Position numbers and translations under genes: made by a program | Notes under the pieces: model-generated | Database searches by the model: none | Told to the model about the DNA's origin: nothing | Seen by the model: only the letters and a program-made list of their open reading frames with translations | Shown: in pieces, positions 1 to 12,800 of the stretch | How positions within the stretch are numbered: position 1 is the stretch's first letter | Layout: each line of letters opens with the position of its first letter | Origin: Siphlonurus alternatus | Lineage: Eukaryota; Arthropoda; Insecta; Ephemeroptera; Siphlonuridae | DNA: 64,000 bases | Reading direction: 5' to 3' | Assembly: GCA_949825025.1 (NCBI GenBank) | Contig: OX463780.1 | Coordinates: 46,728,979-46,792,978 of the forward strand

Positions 1-711
1 ATTTAGCTTGGAGGTCTAGGCCGTATATAATTTAATATAAAATTAAAACACTTAAAAATATGAATTTTATAATAAGTAATGTGTTGTCTTTAAGTTGAAT
101 TATAATTTACATTAAATGATGCGTTTTTTTTTATTTTTCGCTTCATTAACTTAAAATTTATTGAAATATTTATAAATGAAAAAATTATACACATATTATA
201 CAAGGACCCCTCTATGGTATTACTGCATGGTATATCAAGATATATATACCATGCAGTAATAAATCCTAATAAATTAAATAAATTTATTTAATAAATCCTG
301 CTGCTATATAAATTATAGTGATATGCATACTAAATATAAATATGATTTCATCTATATCTTTACATAATACATAAATACAACCATTTGCATTTAAATTATT
401 TCAATTAAAATTATGTTGAAATTGCATGCAATTATAAAAAATGTCCATGTATAAAAAGATCTTATTAATGGAGCGTCTTAATTAATTGGCAGCAGCTGCA
501 AGAACAACATTACCAGCACTTGTCTCAGTGCGCAATGAATTAACGTGGGCCTGCTCACGAGGAAGCGCCGGCCCATCATCTCTCAGAGGATAATGATTGT
601 TGGCCAATGCTGGACACTGCAGATGACTGATGAGATAAACAGTCGATGTGCACTCGAGAGCTTTTTATTCTCGCCCTCATGCAGAAACATTGGAATTAAT
701 TATGCTGGAAA
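1..711. other. AT-rich non-coding stretch
   Basis: No gene seen. The DNA is AT-rich with frequent stops in all frames. The one structured item is the perfect hairpin at 218-261. An 85-codon open frame from 545 has no recognisable motif and runs into the hairpin at 712-792, so I treat it as chance. Confidence 0.6.
218..261. repeat. Perfect 18-bp inverted repeat (hairpin)
   Basis: Positions 218-235 are the exact reverse complement of 244-261, separated by an 8-nt loop. The arm contains TACTGCATGGTATAT. No second copy was noticed in the window. It may be the remnant of a small hairpin element or a chance palindrome with a TGCATG core; the arm length makes pure chance unlikely. Confidence 0.8.
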
Positions 712-792
712 TGTACCGACGGAAGATCAAGAAATGCCTACACATACAGGCAATTCGATAAGGCATTTCTTGATCACCTGTCGGCCGGTACA
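712..792. repeat. miRNA-sized imperfect hairpin
   Basis: The left arm (about 712-739) pairs with the right arm (about 761-792). The loop-proximal part, ATCAAGAAATGCCT, pairs perfectly over 14 bp; the base has TGTACC pairing with GGTACA and a few bulged bases between. The loop is about 21 nt. Size, bulges and loop fit an animal pre-miRNA, but a decayed MITE gives the same picture. No second copy was seen here. A miRNA role is inference only. Confidence 0.55.
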
Positions 793-900
793 GATTACAT
801 GATTTCTCCTGTGTCAAATATTAAGGTTATAATTTTATAATTGAAGGACATCCAAACTAAATGTCATATCGGACATGTAAAAGATATTTTTCAAAATTCT

Positions 901-1100
901 GTACTTTTTCGTTCTTGTTTGGGACAGCATGAACCAGAGAACAATGTTCTCGGAGCATCAGCCTTATCACTGCTCTATAAAATTTGTGGGTATGGTCAGA
1001 CAGTGTATATGAAACACATGGAGATGCGGTAAAGTAGAACGATTTTGGAATAGTATATAGACTGCATGGCTGCTTTTCTTACCTCCTTAAGAATGGAATC
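901..1100 (+). mobile_element. Degenerate GTACACCTC-family element
   Basis: Weak copy of the family whose full members are at 13778-13975, 20527-20719 and 50275-50463. Shared words in order are GGGACAGCATGAACC, CTGCTCT, TTTGTGGG, CAGACAGTGTAT, GAACGATTTTGGAATAG and CTTTTCTTACCTCC. The far end is not identifiable, and a family-A-like scrap (TTTTACTGCAGAAATGG) follows at about 1109. The short open frame inside it is not a gene. Confidence 0.5.
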
Positions 1101-1133
1101 TCAACAAATTTTACTGCAGAAATGGAAAAAGAT

Positions 1134-1274
1134 GAGGTCCTGACAGAGGTTTTCCACTGTTTCCTCAGTCTCACCTTAGCAAATAATGCATGGGACGCGT
1201 AACAGGCCGTGGCCACCATCCTTTCCCTACCCATTACCCTGCCGCAAGCTGTAAAAAAAAAAAAAGAAAAAAAA
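1134..1274 (+). mobile_element. SINE 3' fragment with A-rich tail
   Basis: Contains GTCCTGACAGAGGTTTTCC, then GTTTCCTCAG, CAAATAATGCATGGGA, GGCCGTGGCCACC and a pyrimidine-rich CCTTTCCCTACCC segment, ending in an A-rich tail at 1253-1274. The same order of words is seen at 60895-61090, 38820-38917 and, on the other strand, 6775-6870. No tRNA-like head is present, so this is a 5'-truncated copy. Confidence 0.6.
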
Positions 1275-1828
1275 CTTAAGTCCTTGATTAACCTTGATTA
1301 ATATAAAGGGTGCAGCCAGCAAGCCTTTTTACCTTCGTTTAAAAATAGCAATAGATTGCATGACTCTTTAGACAGACGTTTAAAAACTCACGTCAAAACT
1401 TCACAAACAAGTGTTACAAAGTTATATCAGAGAAATTAACTTGCTCACGAAGTTCTTACGTCAAACATTTTCATTTGCACGTCCTTACAAAATACAATAG
1501 AAAAAAATAATATCCTTCATGGATGAGATATTGATGTTTTGGAAAGTCAATAAATGGTGCGTGGTAGTCAGTAATAAGAAGTATAAACAACACGCTAGCA
1601 AGTAAGTTATATAGCCTTTAGTAATGCCCGTCACATCGCGTTTGTTTTGATTTACTGCGCGTCAAATGTAAAAAAATACATGCAGAGGGGGCTTGATAGA
1701 GTCAGGGGGATGATAGAGGAAGTCAAAATGGTCAATATTAAATATTCGTTTATATAATAAATTCGAAGTTACATGCATGCAGTAAAATCTTAGTATTGTA
1801 CCAGGGAAAAAATATATATCATGTATAC
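1275..1828. other. AT-rich non-coding stretch
   Basis: Nothing gene-like or repeated was recognised between the SINE tail and the microsatellite. Confidence 0.6.
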
Positions 1829-1975
<147 letters not shown>

Positions 1976-4685
1976 ATCTTTTCCCTGATTGTACGAGTCC
2001 TATATAGTAAATACACAATAAAATGAGAATCCAGAATTATATTATTTCCTTTTTATGTTCTTTGAACAGATGTTTTATCTGATTCTTAATGATTCAAGAA
2101 TTGATTGTGCAGCTAACCGACATAAAAAATAAAAACTATTTTTTTTTCTGTGTAGCTAGAAATTTTAAAATTTCAATCTGTAATAATAAATAGTAATTTA
2201 AATACAATGTAATATATATTCACTAAAAAAAAATCCATAATAATGTTGTTCGTAAGTATGAACTTTTTACATTTTAGTACGTAAACTTTTTAATAAAAAT
2301 ACAATAAAACTATAAGCACCTTATTTTTTAGGGTGGAGTTATGCTTATTTTCACATCCGAAATTCTGCTCAAATAGCTTGTAACATGATATCAGGAAGTA
2401 TTTTTTTCTACCCTACAATAGTATACATACTCGCAATATAAAAACAAATCCAAGCAACCCTAACTCTGAATAAAATAAAAACTCACTAATAACATCCTTA
2501 ATCCTATATTTTATTATAATAAAATGACCTTTATTGCCGGATACTTCAATGCATATAAATGCAATGGCTTATATTGCTCGGACCATGGAGCGTGTCATAA
2601 CGGAAGTGATTCATGCCCACCCTCCCGACCATATATGCAGCATGCATGCACCAAGGAAATGTGACTTTGTATGCACCAGACACGCCCTCATCCCCTGCGT
2701 GACGAATTATTGTGAGAGGAATATTTTATATCACGATGCCATAAAATGCATTCTTATAACATAAGTTTACTTTTATGTACGTGCTATAATAGACAATACT
2801 AAGGTTACAGCATAGGAGTATATAAAAGGATACTATAACATCTTTATGTTAGTATATTTTTATTTAAGAAATTACACTGAAAAGACAGTTCTGGGACTTT
2901 TGGGTGAGTTCTTGGGGCAGGCACTAGCTGGAGTAAAAATCCTGATGTACAATACAGTAGCAATAGGAAACATTCATATTTTCTTAATATTTTTACCAGC
3001 TATACGAAGGCTAATAATAATACCCAAGCTCTCTATATTTTATGAGGCTATTACATAAAAAAAATTAGGCCTACTCGAGATGCACAGGAAATCAACTTAC
3101 AGTATTATTAAATTTATTTATTTGCAAAAAAGGTCATTTTTATCTTACAGAGATAAGGAAAATAGCTCTTAGCCTTCTCTTGCATCTGGTGGTCTCAAAT
3201 GTTGTTGCTATTTAATATATATACAATATAAATAAGAAATAAAAATAGGTTATCAAAAATAACTTTTTTTTATAGAGATTTTCGATATATAAATTAAAAC
3301 AATAAACTTGATGATATAATTTTTAATTATATTTTACAATATTTTTTTCAATGTGCATGTTGTTGATTTTTGTATCAAACAGTCATGCTGTTCGATGTTC
3401 TTGACACTTGCAGGATATTTTCGTAAATATTCGAAAATATTGTCACGCAGTTTAATGAAGTGGGTACGAGTGTCGTCTTTTAGCTCATGTGGGAAAATTT
3501 TCCCCCTTGCCGCAGCTTACAATAATATGGCAAAGTTAAATAAACGGTCTACTGTATACTAGAGGATTAAAGGAGGAGAAATATTTGGATGAAATGTAAA
3601 TATTGTGCAAGTACCGTGGGGAAAGGAGACAAAATGATGTTTTAGCTATAAACTGAAGGAGTTAAGTTTTAACTACTATTAGAATGAGCTGATAATGAGA
3701 AAATTTGATTTGTTGATTCAGCTCTTGTACGTGTATATTTTAAGTTTCTGCTTATGCTATTATACCGCAAGAGAAAACATTAGATAATTAAATTTGTTGT
3801 ATTTTTAACTTCTTATTAAAATATAGTCTTCATCCTGATATTCCTGATAATATATGTTGTTTTACAAAAATATTAATAATGATATAATAATTATATAAAC
3901 ATGATAATAGTAGGTATATATAAATAATATAATATATAGTGTTATTATTATTATTTTTTTTAAGAGTTAAGCCAGTGATATTTTTATTTGTGTGGAGCTG
4001 AAAATTTCTTGTAAGGAAAAATCGCATGCATAAAATATAACAAAAAATGTATCGTATATGATCGTATTATATGTATACGATACTGTCTTTCTAGCCTAGC
4101 AATTTTTTAATACTTTGTTGGACTTTCAGTCAAATGCATAATACACAAAATGTAATATGCTATGTCCCCAGGGTAGGATTTTTTTAACGTTAAAATAGGC
4201 GTAACAATTCAATTTTTTATTAAAATTATATTGGTTATTGAAAATATTCACTGCGTTAAAGCAACAAAGTTTTTTTTGATTGTTCTGCATTTAAATAATA
4301 ATCAAGATATTTTTTTAATAGAAAAAAATAATCATTGTAATTATTTTTTTATTCCTAACTTTGTGTTTAGAAGAGTTGCATCCATGTTATCGCGATTATC
4401 TTCTTTCCATTGTTGAATCTCTCTATGCCTCAGGCAGCAAGCAACAACAATACCGCGAGGTGATGTTTATATGATGCCGCGTGTACGGCACAAAAAAAAA
4501 CTCCGATAGTGCGTGAGGATGGGGAAAATATGAATATATTTTTTATGTACCTTTATTTCTAAACAGTGCAACAAATTAAAATTAATAGAGAAGCATCATT
4601 ATACAAGATACAATAACTGGAGAAAATTTCATTGATGAAATTAGATTTGCGGTTAAGATATTGATGAAAATAAAAGTTATTACTC
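1976..4685. other. AT-rich non-coding stretch
   Basis: No gene recognised; open frames are 60-76 codons without motifs. A somewhat less AT-rich patch lies at about 2530-2720, with CATGCATGCA at 2641-2650. At about 3488-3520 a GGAAAATTTTCCCCCTTGC string loosely recalls the GTCGCCTTGG family but is too short to assign. Confidence 0.55.
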
Positions 4686-4689
4686 GCGT

Positions 4690-4880
4690 CTTTATTATTG
4701 TGTTGATGGTGGCGGCGCTGCAGCCCAAACGAAAGGCGCGCGGGAGAGTCGCTGCGCCCGCTCCCGCTCTTTTCGTTCACAGTCGCTGCGAGTTCTCGCA
4801 GAGAGAAGGACGCGAGCTTGCCTGTGTAGCAGTCTACAAGCACGTGCTGAGCTAAAACCTCGCAGTTTGCGCCCTAATAA
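4690..4880 (+). promoter_or_regulatory. CpG-rich patch, possible promoter or first exon
   Basis: About 190 bp of markedly higher G+C with many CpGs (GGCGCGCGGGAG, CGCTGCGCCCGCTCCCGC) in otherwise AT-rich DNA. A short plus-strand frame from 4661 would start with a hydrophobic stretch (IKVITRVFIIVLMVAAL) and then turn basic. It has no family match and stops at 4853. A GT in AGAGGGTAAAAT near 4884 could be a splice donor. No clear TATA or initiator pair fixes a start site. It could equally be a repeat fragment. Confidence 0.2.
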
Positions 4881-4884
4881 AGAG

Positions 4885-6770
4885 GGTAAAATATTCTATA
4901 AATAAACTCGTTGCCATAGTGACTTGATGCTAATAAATAGAAATGTAAATTAGTTAAGTGTAAACAAAACTAGATGAAAATGTGTTTGCCGGTGTATTTA
5001 TGACATTTTGATAATATTGTTGTATCATAATTAACTGATTAAGTGGAACTTTATTTGATATAAATATGCCTTGGTTAAGTGTGTGTTTTGGACGGCGTCC
5101 TAAAGCTTCAAAAAGACCCAGCATAAGTCCACCCTTACATCTGCTGTTAAAGGTAGGTTCGAGAACCTCACCCCTGATCATATAAAATTATTTTTTATTG
5201 CAAATATTGATTTTTCTGTATCAACAGATTTAAAAATGTGAGACAATAAAATTAAATCTAAAAGATAAAAATTGAAGAAAAATCCTTCGGGATCATTATC
5301 CCGGGAGCTCGTATTTCTTATATAAAACTCGAAATAAAATTCAATGAATGAATACAAATTTAATTAAGTAATATTCTATGATGACAAATTTAATGGATTT
5401 ATTGCATGGACGTATTTATTGTTGTTTTTCAACTCGTAATATCCAAAATAATGTACTTTCAGAAATCTTAATTGTGATATATTTTTGGAACTGCAGGGGC
5501 AACATGCATATTGTAGTACAAGAAAGTACAGCAGTCAGTATAGTTTCGAATGCTGCAGGCGCAAATCAGACGTGAATAATATAAATTGAATTTGTGATAT
5601 ATTTATCAATTTGTTTTATCAATAATCATTAGTTTATAAATTTTTGCTACAAAAATGTTATCGGTATTATCCCCACTTATATTATATGGATAAAAAAAGG
5701 CATGACTAATTTAACAGTAAAAAGATAAAGAAAGGTTAGTTACATATTATTATTTAATAGGCCTACCTGTGTTTTTCGCTAATACCCATTACACAAAACA
5801 TAACAAGTTAAAAGAGGTGTGACAACGTTGCTACTACTATTATACATGAAGTAAGCCTCATATAGTATGTATACTAAACGTAGTTTTTTGACAGTGGAAA
5901 ATTTACAATCATTATCCCTGCAATTAAGTTTTTGTACAGTACTTGCTTGCTTACCTGCCGCGAGTTCAGGTCGCAGATTATATAGCAACATAACATTCTA
6001 CTCAGTGTTTGTTTACAAAAATTTTCTGATAAGATAACGTTTTAATTATACCCATATAGTGTGTCTTCATCTTCCAAAGTTTCGTGTCTTTATTAAACAA
6101 AATGGTTAAATTTTTGCAACCAATTTTGTGTGTCAAAACCAATTTTTAAAGTAAAATATGCCTCACTCCTTTCTTAAAAAAGTAACATAACACAGTTAGT
6201 CTCATAGATTATTATGTAATAAGCAATTTACTAATAAGTAAATTTGTGTTGAAGTTCCATTTTTTTTGTTTTAAAAATACAATTTTTTGTTTATGTGTTT
6301 ACGGTACATTTTTTCATCTTAAAAAAAAAAGTATAAAATGGATATTTTCGTCTATACAGCAGACCTACCGGTATATTTTAATTATTTTATAGACTTGTAA
6401 ACCACAAGTTAATTACTAAAGGATCATTAGCTTGAAAATCTGTAGAGCCTGAATGAAAGGACTTGTTGTTTCAAATGCAGGTACAAGGGGACTTTATTTA
6501 AATTGTCTGGAGGAAGAAGATAAATCGTGAGCTAGACGTCGGTGACACGCCCTCTGTCTTGATGAGCTCTTTCCGGGGTTACTTCTTTCTTGTGATAGAC
6601 TCTCTCGCCGTCGTCTGTCTCGTATTTACGTGACCGGACCTATAGCTCGTGACGTCACGACAAAACGACTTATTGATTATTATATATGTATTTTTTTTTA
6701 ACTAGGAGGGTAATGGTCACAAGTGACGTTATGATATACATGGCATTAAATTCCTAGCATTGCTTAGGAT
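4885..6770. other. AT-rich non-coding stretch
   Basis: No gene seen. A B-box-like GGTTCGAG at about 5156 has no matching A box. A GC-richer patch at about 6520-6660 (GACGTCGGTGACACGCC and onward) includes a TGACGTCA octamer at 6650-6657. Confidence 0.55.
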
Positions 6771-6774
6771 TTTA

Positions 6775-7022
6775 TGTGTCCCTTCCAAATCGGAGCGACG
6801 CTTGTTATAGAAATCTATCCCATTATTTGGCTGAGGGAACTATGGAAACCTCAATCAGGATGGTCGTCAATTGATACATGATGCCACCTGCCACCTTCTG
6901 GATTCACGAGTGGGTATTCTCTATAATTACTGGCGTCATGTTGAAAAATCCTACGGTACCTGCATGGGATCGAACTCACGACCATCCGATTACGATTGAG
7001 AAGTACCACTGCGTCAAGCTTA
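6775..7022 (-). mobile_element. tRNA-derived SINE, degenerate full-length copy
   Basis: Read on the minus strand, a tRNA-like head carries an A-box-like TTGACGCAGTGG (complement of 7006-7017) and a B-box-like GAGTTCGATCCC (complement of 6966-6977), the two RNA polymerase III promoter elements. Downstream are CACTCGTG, then CATCCTGATTGAGGTTTCC (complement of about 6847-6865), AATGGGATAG and CCGATTTGGAAGGGAC. The same series follows the head at 38710-38917. No poly(A) or target duplication can be fixed. A short minus-strand frame across it is not a gene. Confidence 0.65.
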
Positions 7023-7029
7023 TTATGTA

Positions 7030-8570
7030 AGATTTTGTGCAGCAAGTGCGCCTAGACGCTGTCACCCTATAATAATATTTGTAATAACTAATAGGAAATG
7101 TCAATCAGTGATGACATCAATAATGAATAATGAAATATGTTAAGAGTCAATTGAGCTTGCAACACAGAGACGAGGCTAAGAGAACAAGCTTTATATTGTT
7201 AAATTGTTAAGTAAATGAATGAAATACAATTTTATTATTTTAACCTTAAAAGAACGCGTATAACTTTATTGCTGTTTCTGAGAAGAAAAATTAATTAAAA
7301 AATAATCTAGCTTTTGAAATTTTACAATATACTGTAAATTAAAAATAAAATTACAACATTTAATTTAAGATCAACACCTGCATGCAAAATAAATGCCAAT
7401 AAGTAATTTTGTTTTGTAATAATTCAGCGTTTTTTCAAGGCCTCTAGCTGTACATGTAATGTCTGAAAAATTTGCTCGATTTGCATGGTCAAAGGTTGCG
7501 ATGGGTCAGGTCGCCTTGAAGATGCAGCTAGGAGGAAGTGGAGGGGGGGGGGGACGTGTCTCCTTGCACTTGTCAGTCTTGTCAGTAGCTGATGACACTT
7601 CGTCTTTTCATGCCGAGCTGTCGCACGTGCAATATGAGAAAGTACTTACAACAAAAATATTATTTTTTCAACTGTTTTTTTTTTTTTTTTTCCTTCATTA
7701 TAGTTTATATTTATATCGATGATTTATTTACAACTGGGCTTAACATTTTTCATTTCATGTAATATTTTTTATCGTGTCTGTTAGAGTGGATTATATACAA
7801 TACCCCCATCAGCATCGTTTTTGCCAAGGTATATTAGTGGTTATTTTTTTAATATAGTCATCATGCAATACAGTATATATACAGTAAAACCTTGGAATAT
7901 TTGAAATAATTAATTTTAAATATAAAATATTGTAGAACATGTACTAGTATATATTTGAGCCGTGGTATAATAACCCCGTTATAAAATTCACACGCTTATA
8001 TTACTTTATATAAAAAAAAATAACATAATACATCGATGTACATAAAGAAATAGAATTTCTCGGAATTAAAATTTGCGTGAAGTTATTTGATTTTTATGTA
8101 TTTTACTTTATGAAGGATAAAATTGTGCAGTAGCAAGTACGGCATGTTGATGTAACAGTCGTGTAATGCTGCCACACGAGATAGGACACGTGTTCAAGAT
8201 AACAATAGGTGCGAGCCGACGTGTGTTTATCGCGAAATTAACTTCAACAAGTCGTGCACTCGTTAACGAGATCTTTGTTTAACAAGTTTTAATAATTATA
8301 TACTCAGAACATTTTTACAAAATAAATATAATCTCTTTATTGGTTACAGATTTTTTTTAGATGTAACAGATGTTGCGATGTTTAAAATGAAAGTAATAAA
8401 AATAATTATTATTACATGGTTCAATGAAATTTATTTTCTAAGAAGACCGGAATATTTTTGTACAGGAAGTTGAATAACATACTGTTATAATGAAATAATT
8501 TGCAGTACTTGTAATATTATAGTGATATCAACATGCAATGGACAAATTTCATGATTTTTTTAATGTAACA
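7030..8570. other. AT-rich non-coding stretch
   Basis: No gene or repeat recognised apart from short G and T homopolymers at about 7542-7552 and 7676-7690. A somewhat GC-richer patch is at 7480-7640. Confidence 0.6.
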
Positions 8571-8579
8571 TATAGTTGG

Positions 8580-8785
8580 ACGACCTCGAGAAGTAATTTT
8601 TTTTAAACATTTTTTGACGTTTTTAACACCATTCTAAATGCTGTGACGTCATAGTCATGCGAATATTTAACACACTAGTATAGGAGAAGGTGGTGCATGA
8701 ATATGACGTCACAGCATTTTTCAGCACGAGGATGCTATAGAGGGTTGAAAAAGTCTGAAAAAATATAACACTTTTAGTCCTCTGC
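8580..8785. mobile_element. TGACGTCA foldback element, copy 1
   Basis: Inverted repeat whose inner arms, 8636-8660 and 8695-8721, each contain ATGCTGTGACGTCAT followed by a CATGC word. The outer part includes GTCTGAAAAAATATAAC. A second, diverged copy lies at 19510-19700 with GCTGTGACGTCATAGGCATG. Outer ends are not clear. Each arm carries the palindrome TGACGTCA (8644 and 8704). It has no coding capacity. Confidence 0.55.
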
Positions 8786-9264
8786 AGTAGGACCATGCAG
8801 TATTTTAGGACACAACATATAATATAGCGAGCATGGTGGTGTTATTAATAAAGAAAAAAGCAAAAAAAGTATGCGTTGTATTATAAAGATTACCGTTCAG
8901 GAATTAAATTAATTTTTTTTTTTAAATCAGGATTATACTACTGTATGGAATTCAAAATAAAGCAACGCTTGATATTTATTAATGAATACTATGTTATCGG
9001 TTTAATAGATAGCTAGCTATAGTACACAAATCAAGGCTTAGGATGTTGAGATGCAGCTAGAAACTTGACATTGATAATGACTGATGGATGTGTTATCACT
9101 GGATATAACAAGGTAAAAGAGTTTATTAGGATATCATGAATTACACCATGGGGTAACACGAAATTTATCTTTTGGTCCATTATAAGAGACGAAGAGAAGA
9201 AAATTTCAAATTTTGAGAATTGAAGGGCACTCAATCTAGCAACAAATTCAATAAAAATATTAAA

Positions 9265-9342
9265 GAAAGTGAGACTGCGTGGCAACGCCTACAAACAAAG
9301 CAGAGGGGTATAACGTTCGAGCAAGGTGCGTTGTGCATATTC
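9265..9342 (-). mobile_element. GTACACCTC-family fragment (terminal part)
   Basis: On the minus strand it reads CTTGCTCGAACGTTATACC, CTCTGCTTTGTTTGTAGGCG and TTGCCACGCAGTCTCAC, the left third of the family. It stops next to the hairpin at 9351-9386. The 91-codon frame crossing it is not a gene. Confidence 0.6.
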
Positions 9343-9350
9343 AAAAATAA

Positions 9351-9386
9351 ATGTCCGATCCGGCTGTACATGGTCGGATCGGACAT
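9351..9386. repeat. Hairpin with 12-bp perfect arms
   Basis: ATGTCCGATCCG (9351-9362) pairs with CGGATCGGACAT (9375-9386) across a 12-nt loop, with extra A/T pairing outside. It sits exactly where the terminal part of the adjacent element ends, so it may be a small insertion. Confidence 0.7.
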
Positions 9387-9510
9387 TTTTATTCCAATGG
9401 AGTATTATACCTTGTGGAAAGCAAGAGCGTTAAAAAATGAAATGTCTTCGGAAAAACCCAATCAATTCATAAATATAAAATACATTGATCTATAAACTGT
9501 ATTACATGTA

Positions 9511-9825
9511 ATGGACAACATACATCAAATTTTTTTTATTATATGCTACTCTGAATTTTTTCAGATTTGTTTGAAATCCAGAACTATTTTTAAATAATTA
9601 TTGAAAGTGCGGCCACGCTCCCTGGAGGCGTCAATAGGCGTCTCGGTTCTATATCCTTTTTATTAAGGATTCAGTGGTGCATGCTAACTTAACTTACAGA
9701 ACTTTCAATATTTATTTAAAAATTATAGTTCCGGATCTCAAAAAAATCTGAAAAAATTCAGAGTAACATAATTTATTGCCCTCTATTTATTTCTGCAATA
9801 GAAAATTTTCATGTATGTTGTCCAT
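9511..9825. mobile_element. Foldback MITE, family A, copy 1 (315 bp)
   Basis: Termini are ATGGACAACATACAT and its complement ATGTATGTTGTCCAT, flanked by TA on both sides, which could be a TA target duplication. The arms pair over most of their length and contain TCTGAATTTTTTCAGA and GGAACTATTTTTAAA. The asymmetric loop includes GGCGTCAATAGGCGTC and CCTTTTTATTAAGG. The copy at 51667-52001 has the same termini and the same loop in the opposite orientation. No transposase is encoded. A Tc1/mariner link is inferred from TA alone. Confidence 0.8.
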
Positions 9826-12800
9826 TATAAATATTATATTTTATAATTATATTATATTTTATATTATAAATATGCACATAAGCATACTCCCACTGCTCAG
9901 ATTATTTTTAATAATCATGCGCGTGCTTCAAAGTTGAAGGCCAAATTTATACATTTTCAATAAGAGCACCTCACGAGCTAATTTATCGATCATTGGCCAA
10001 AATTGTTCTGTTTAAATTTAGCTCCAATTGTATTTACGTAAGATAATATTGAAAATAAATAAATCAACAAATTTCATAGCTGAACAGCTTTCTTATTTTC
10101 ATTGAGTAATCTAGGCACGTCATAATAAATTTGCAAAGCGGTACTTTGTTACACAACAATCAGACTGTATAGTTCACTCTTTTTGAGTCGATGCCAGACT
10201 CTTTATCCACTCCATTTTCATAAATCTTTATACAAACGTTATTGCACTCAAATATAATATAATAATGGTTACATGCTATTATTTGTATATCTTTGTGTGA
10301 TACTAACGCCAATCACCGTTTGTCTGAAAGCTGCCCCACCCACCATAAATTTGATCGACATAAAGTTCGCAGTTTTCGATCTTATCTCACTGCATGTAGA
10401 GCGACGGCTAATTATTACCTGCTAACAGCAAGACAACTTGTGACGTAATGATTTGCCGAAAATTCGTAAGTTTCAAGGTCACCCTTTCAGTGCGAAAATT
10501 ATTAACAATGCGGAACTCTGTGATATACTTTTATATATATATGGTGCGAAAATGTTAAGTGTATAATTTGAAGATTATATTTACGCAAAATATATAATTA
10601 AGTAAAGCTTATTTTCACTAAATTAGAAACGTAAAGTATCTTAATTAATTATATACTGTCGTGGAAAATATTGTAAAAAAGGCACATTCTTTAAAGCGTA
10701 GTTTTAACTAAGAAGTAAGATAATATGGTTAAATTTCTGTTCAGTTGCAAGTGTACTTATCTTATTTTATGACTGTATTACCAATGGATTTACACATTTT
10801 AAGCTAAAAATTATTTATATTAATATAATTTTAATTTTCAATTGTTTAAAAAAATCTGTGATTTATTTACAAATCTGAAAACATTAAAATATTGTCAGCA
10901 TCAGTTGTACTATTGACAATATTTTAATAAAATTATCGATATAAATTCAATGATAACTTAATTGTACTTCAAGTTATGATATTGCATGTATCGGTACTGT
11001 ATAGTAATATTAAATTACAGCCACGAGCAATTGAAGTGTCCACCCACCTTTGATATTTCTCAAAGTGCAATAAACCTTCAGACTATTATCGTAAAGTTAA
11101 CATCACGATAATTTACTCGTATTTCCAATGGACAATTTTTTTTTTTCTACATAACGATCGTATTTATTACATAGCATGGCATAAATTTGAATGATGGCTG
11201 ACTTTTATAAGGGCGTTGTTATGCTTTTGTATTATATATTATATATTCATAGTAATTCTTTTTCAGGATTTATTTTATACTTATATTTTCTCGATGGTTA
11301 AATGAAGAAAATTTGCTTAAATTTTCAACTGAAGTGTTATGATATTTGTATTAAAGAAAATCAAATAAAAAAAAATTCATTAATATTCCATTTTATGTAA
11401 TATTCTGATGTTAGCATATCATAATGTTAATATAAATATATCGTATAATGTGTGTTTTGTCTTTTTTCTATACTAATAGTGCTATAATACATCAGTATAC
11501 ATGATATCATTTTTTTTTACAATATTTGATTCCTTCTTTACTTTTAAGACATTTTTATTTAAGTGTTCTATTTTAAATAGCCGTGTCCTTGATAATATAT
11601 CCAACTATAATCAATATTAAAATGTAGCTAACTTGTTGGTATGCCCTAATAAGGTCTTACATATACAAGTTGAAACATTTTAACGGCCGTAATTATCTTC
11701 CATGCTAATTTTTTATCCATCACATTTTGCATGGATCGTCGCAGTATCGCACAACAGTTAGACCTTGAAATAATTTTTTATAATCGCTGCTGCTGCTGTT
11801 TCAAATGACTGTCGTATTGAATTTGATGGATGAGCTGACAAAATATTTGTACACTGTAAAAATCAATATGAAAATAAAATCAATCTGGATTATTTGTTGT
11901 ATACCAAGCCAAATAAAAAATATAGGAGCGATTCAGGAAGAGAAGGGTTATCAATATAACCACGTTCAGTGTCAATGACGCTAACCGTATATAATTAATT
12001 AGTGGGTAAATTATAGTGGATATAAATTTCTGACTTTTTGTATAACTCTTTCGTGCATTTAATCAATGATAGAAGAGCTTAAATCCATATATGTTATTTT
12101 TTTTCTGTGAAAACTGTGATATATGATCATAAGATCATTTGATATTACAAAATATTATATGAATCAACAGATAGATGAACCTTCTACAGGGAACATAAGA
12201 AAAACCTGATTCTCCATTTGTGTATTAATTCATATACGAACAGACTTTATAAGCCAAGTACATTATAAATAATACTTCCTAAATATAGTACTTTTTTGTA
12301 TCGATGAAATTATTAAATATTAACCATAATATAAAATTATAAATTATCTTTTGCTAAAATCAGAGAATTATGACTATATATTTCAAGTACAATATTAAAA
12401 TAATGATCATTCATTAATTTAATTTACCAAACAAAAAAGTGAGACAGTGTAGACATATAAGCCTAAGCATTAAAACCGATACGCCCATTTGAAAAATAAA
12501 CAGAGGATTAAATAGACCTGCGGCTAAAAAACAGACCGCGGAACTTGAACTCAACGTCAAAATCAAATGGATTTAAATAAATACAAAGCATCATCAGGAT
12601 TGAGAGAGACATGAGTGAAATATTTTCATAGCTAGAAGCAAATCAGAGAGTCAAGGTTATATCATTTGCAAATCTTCAAATCTGTGAGGCTTTTTTATAT
12701 GTAATATAAATATATATATTTCAAATGGTGAGCTAATATTTTTATTCTTTTTATGCATAAATATAAACGAGAGTTAGAAAGAAACGCAGCAGAAAAATCA

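Noticed and set aside
218..261. Intrinsic bacterial-type terminator
   Set aside because: Perfect hairpin but AT-rich arms, no T run placed for termination, and a eukaryotic context.
5140..5180. tRNA gene around GGTTCGAG near 5156
   Set aside because: Only a B-box-like word; no A box, no cloverleaf arms and no terminator at the right place.
6960..7022. Functional tRNA gene on the minus strand
   Set aside because: A and B boxes are present but acceptor and anticodon stems do not pair, and a SINE body follows.
9490..9840. Viral or retroviral remnant
   Set aside because: No coding remnants, long terminal direct repeats, primer-binding site or polypurine tract; the structure is a TIR foldback.
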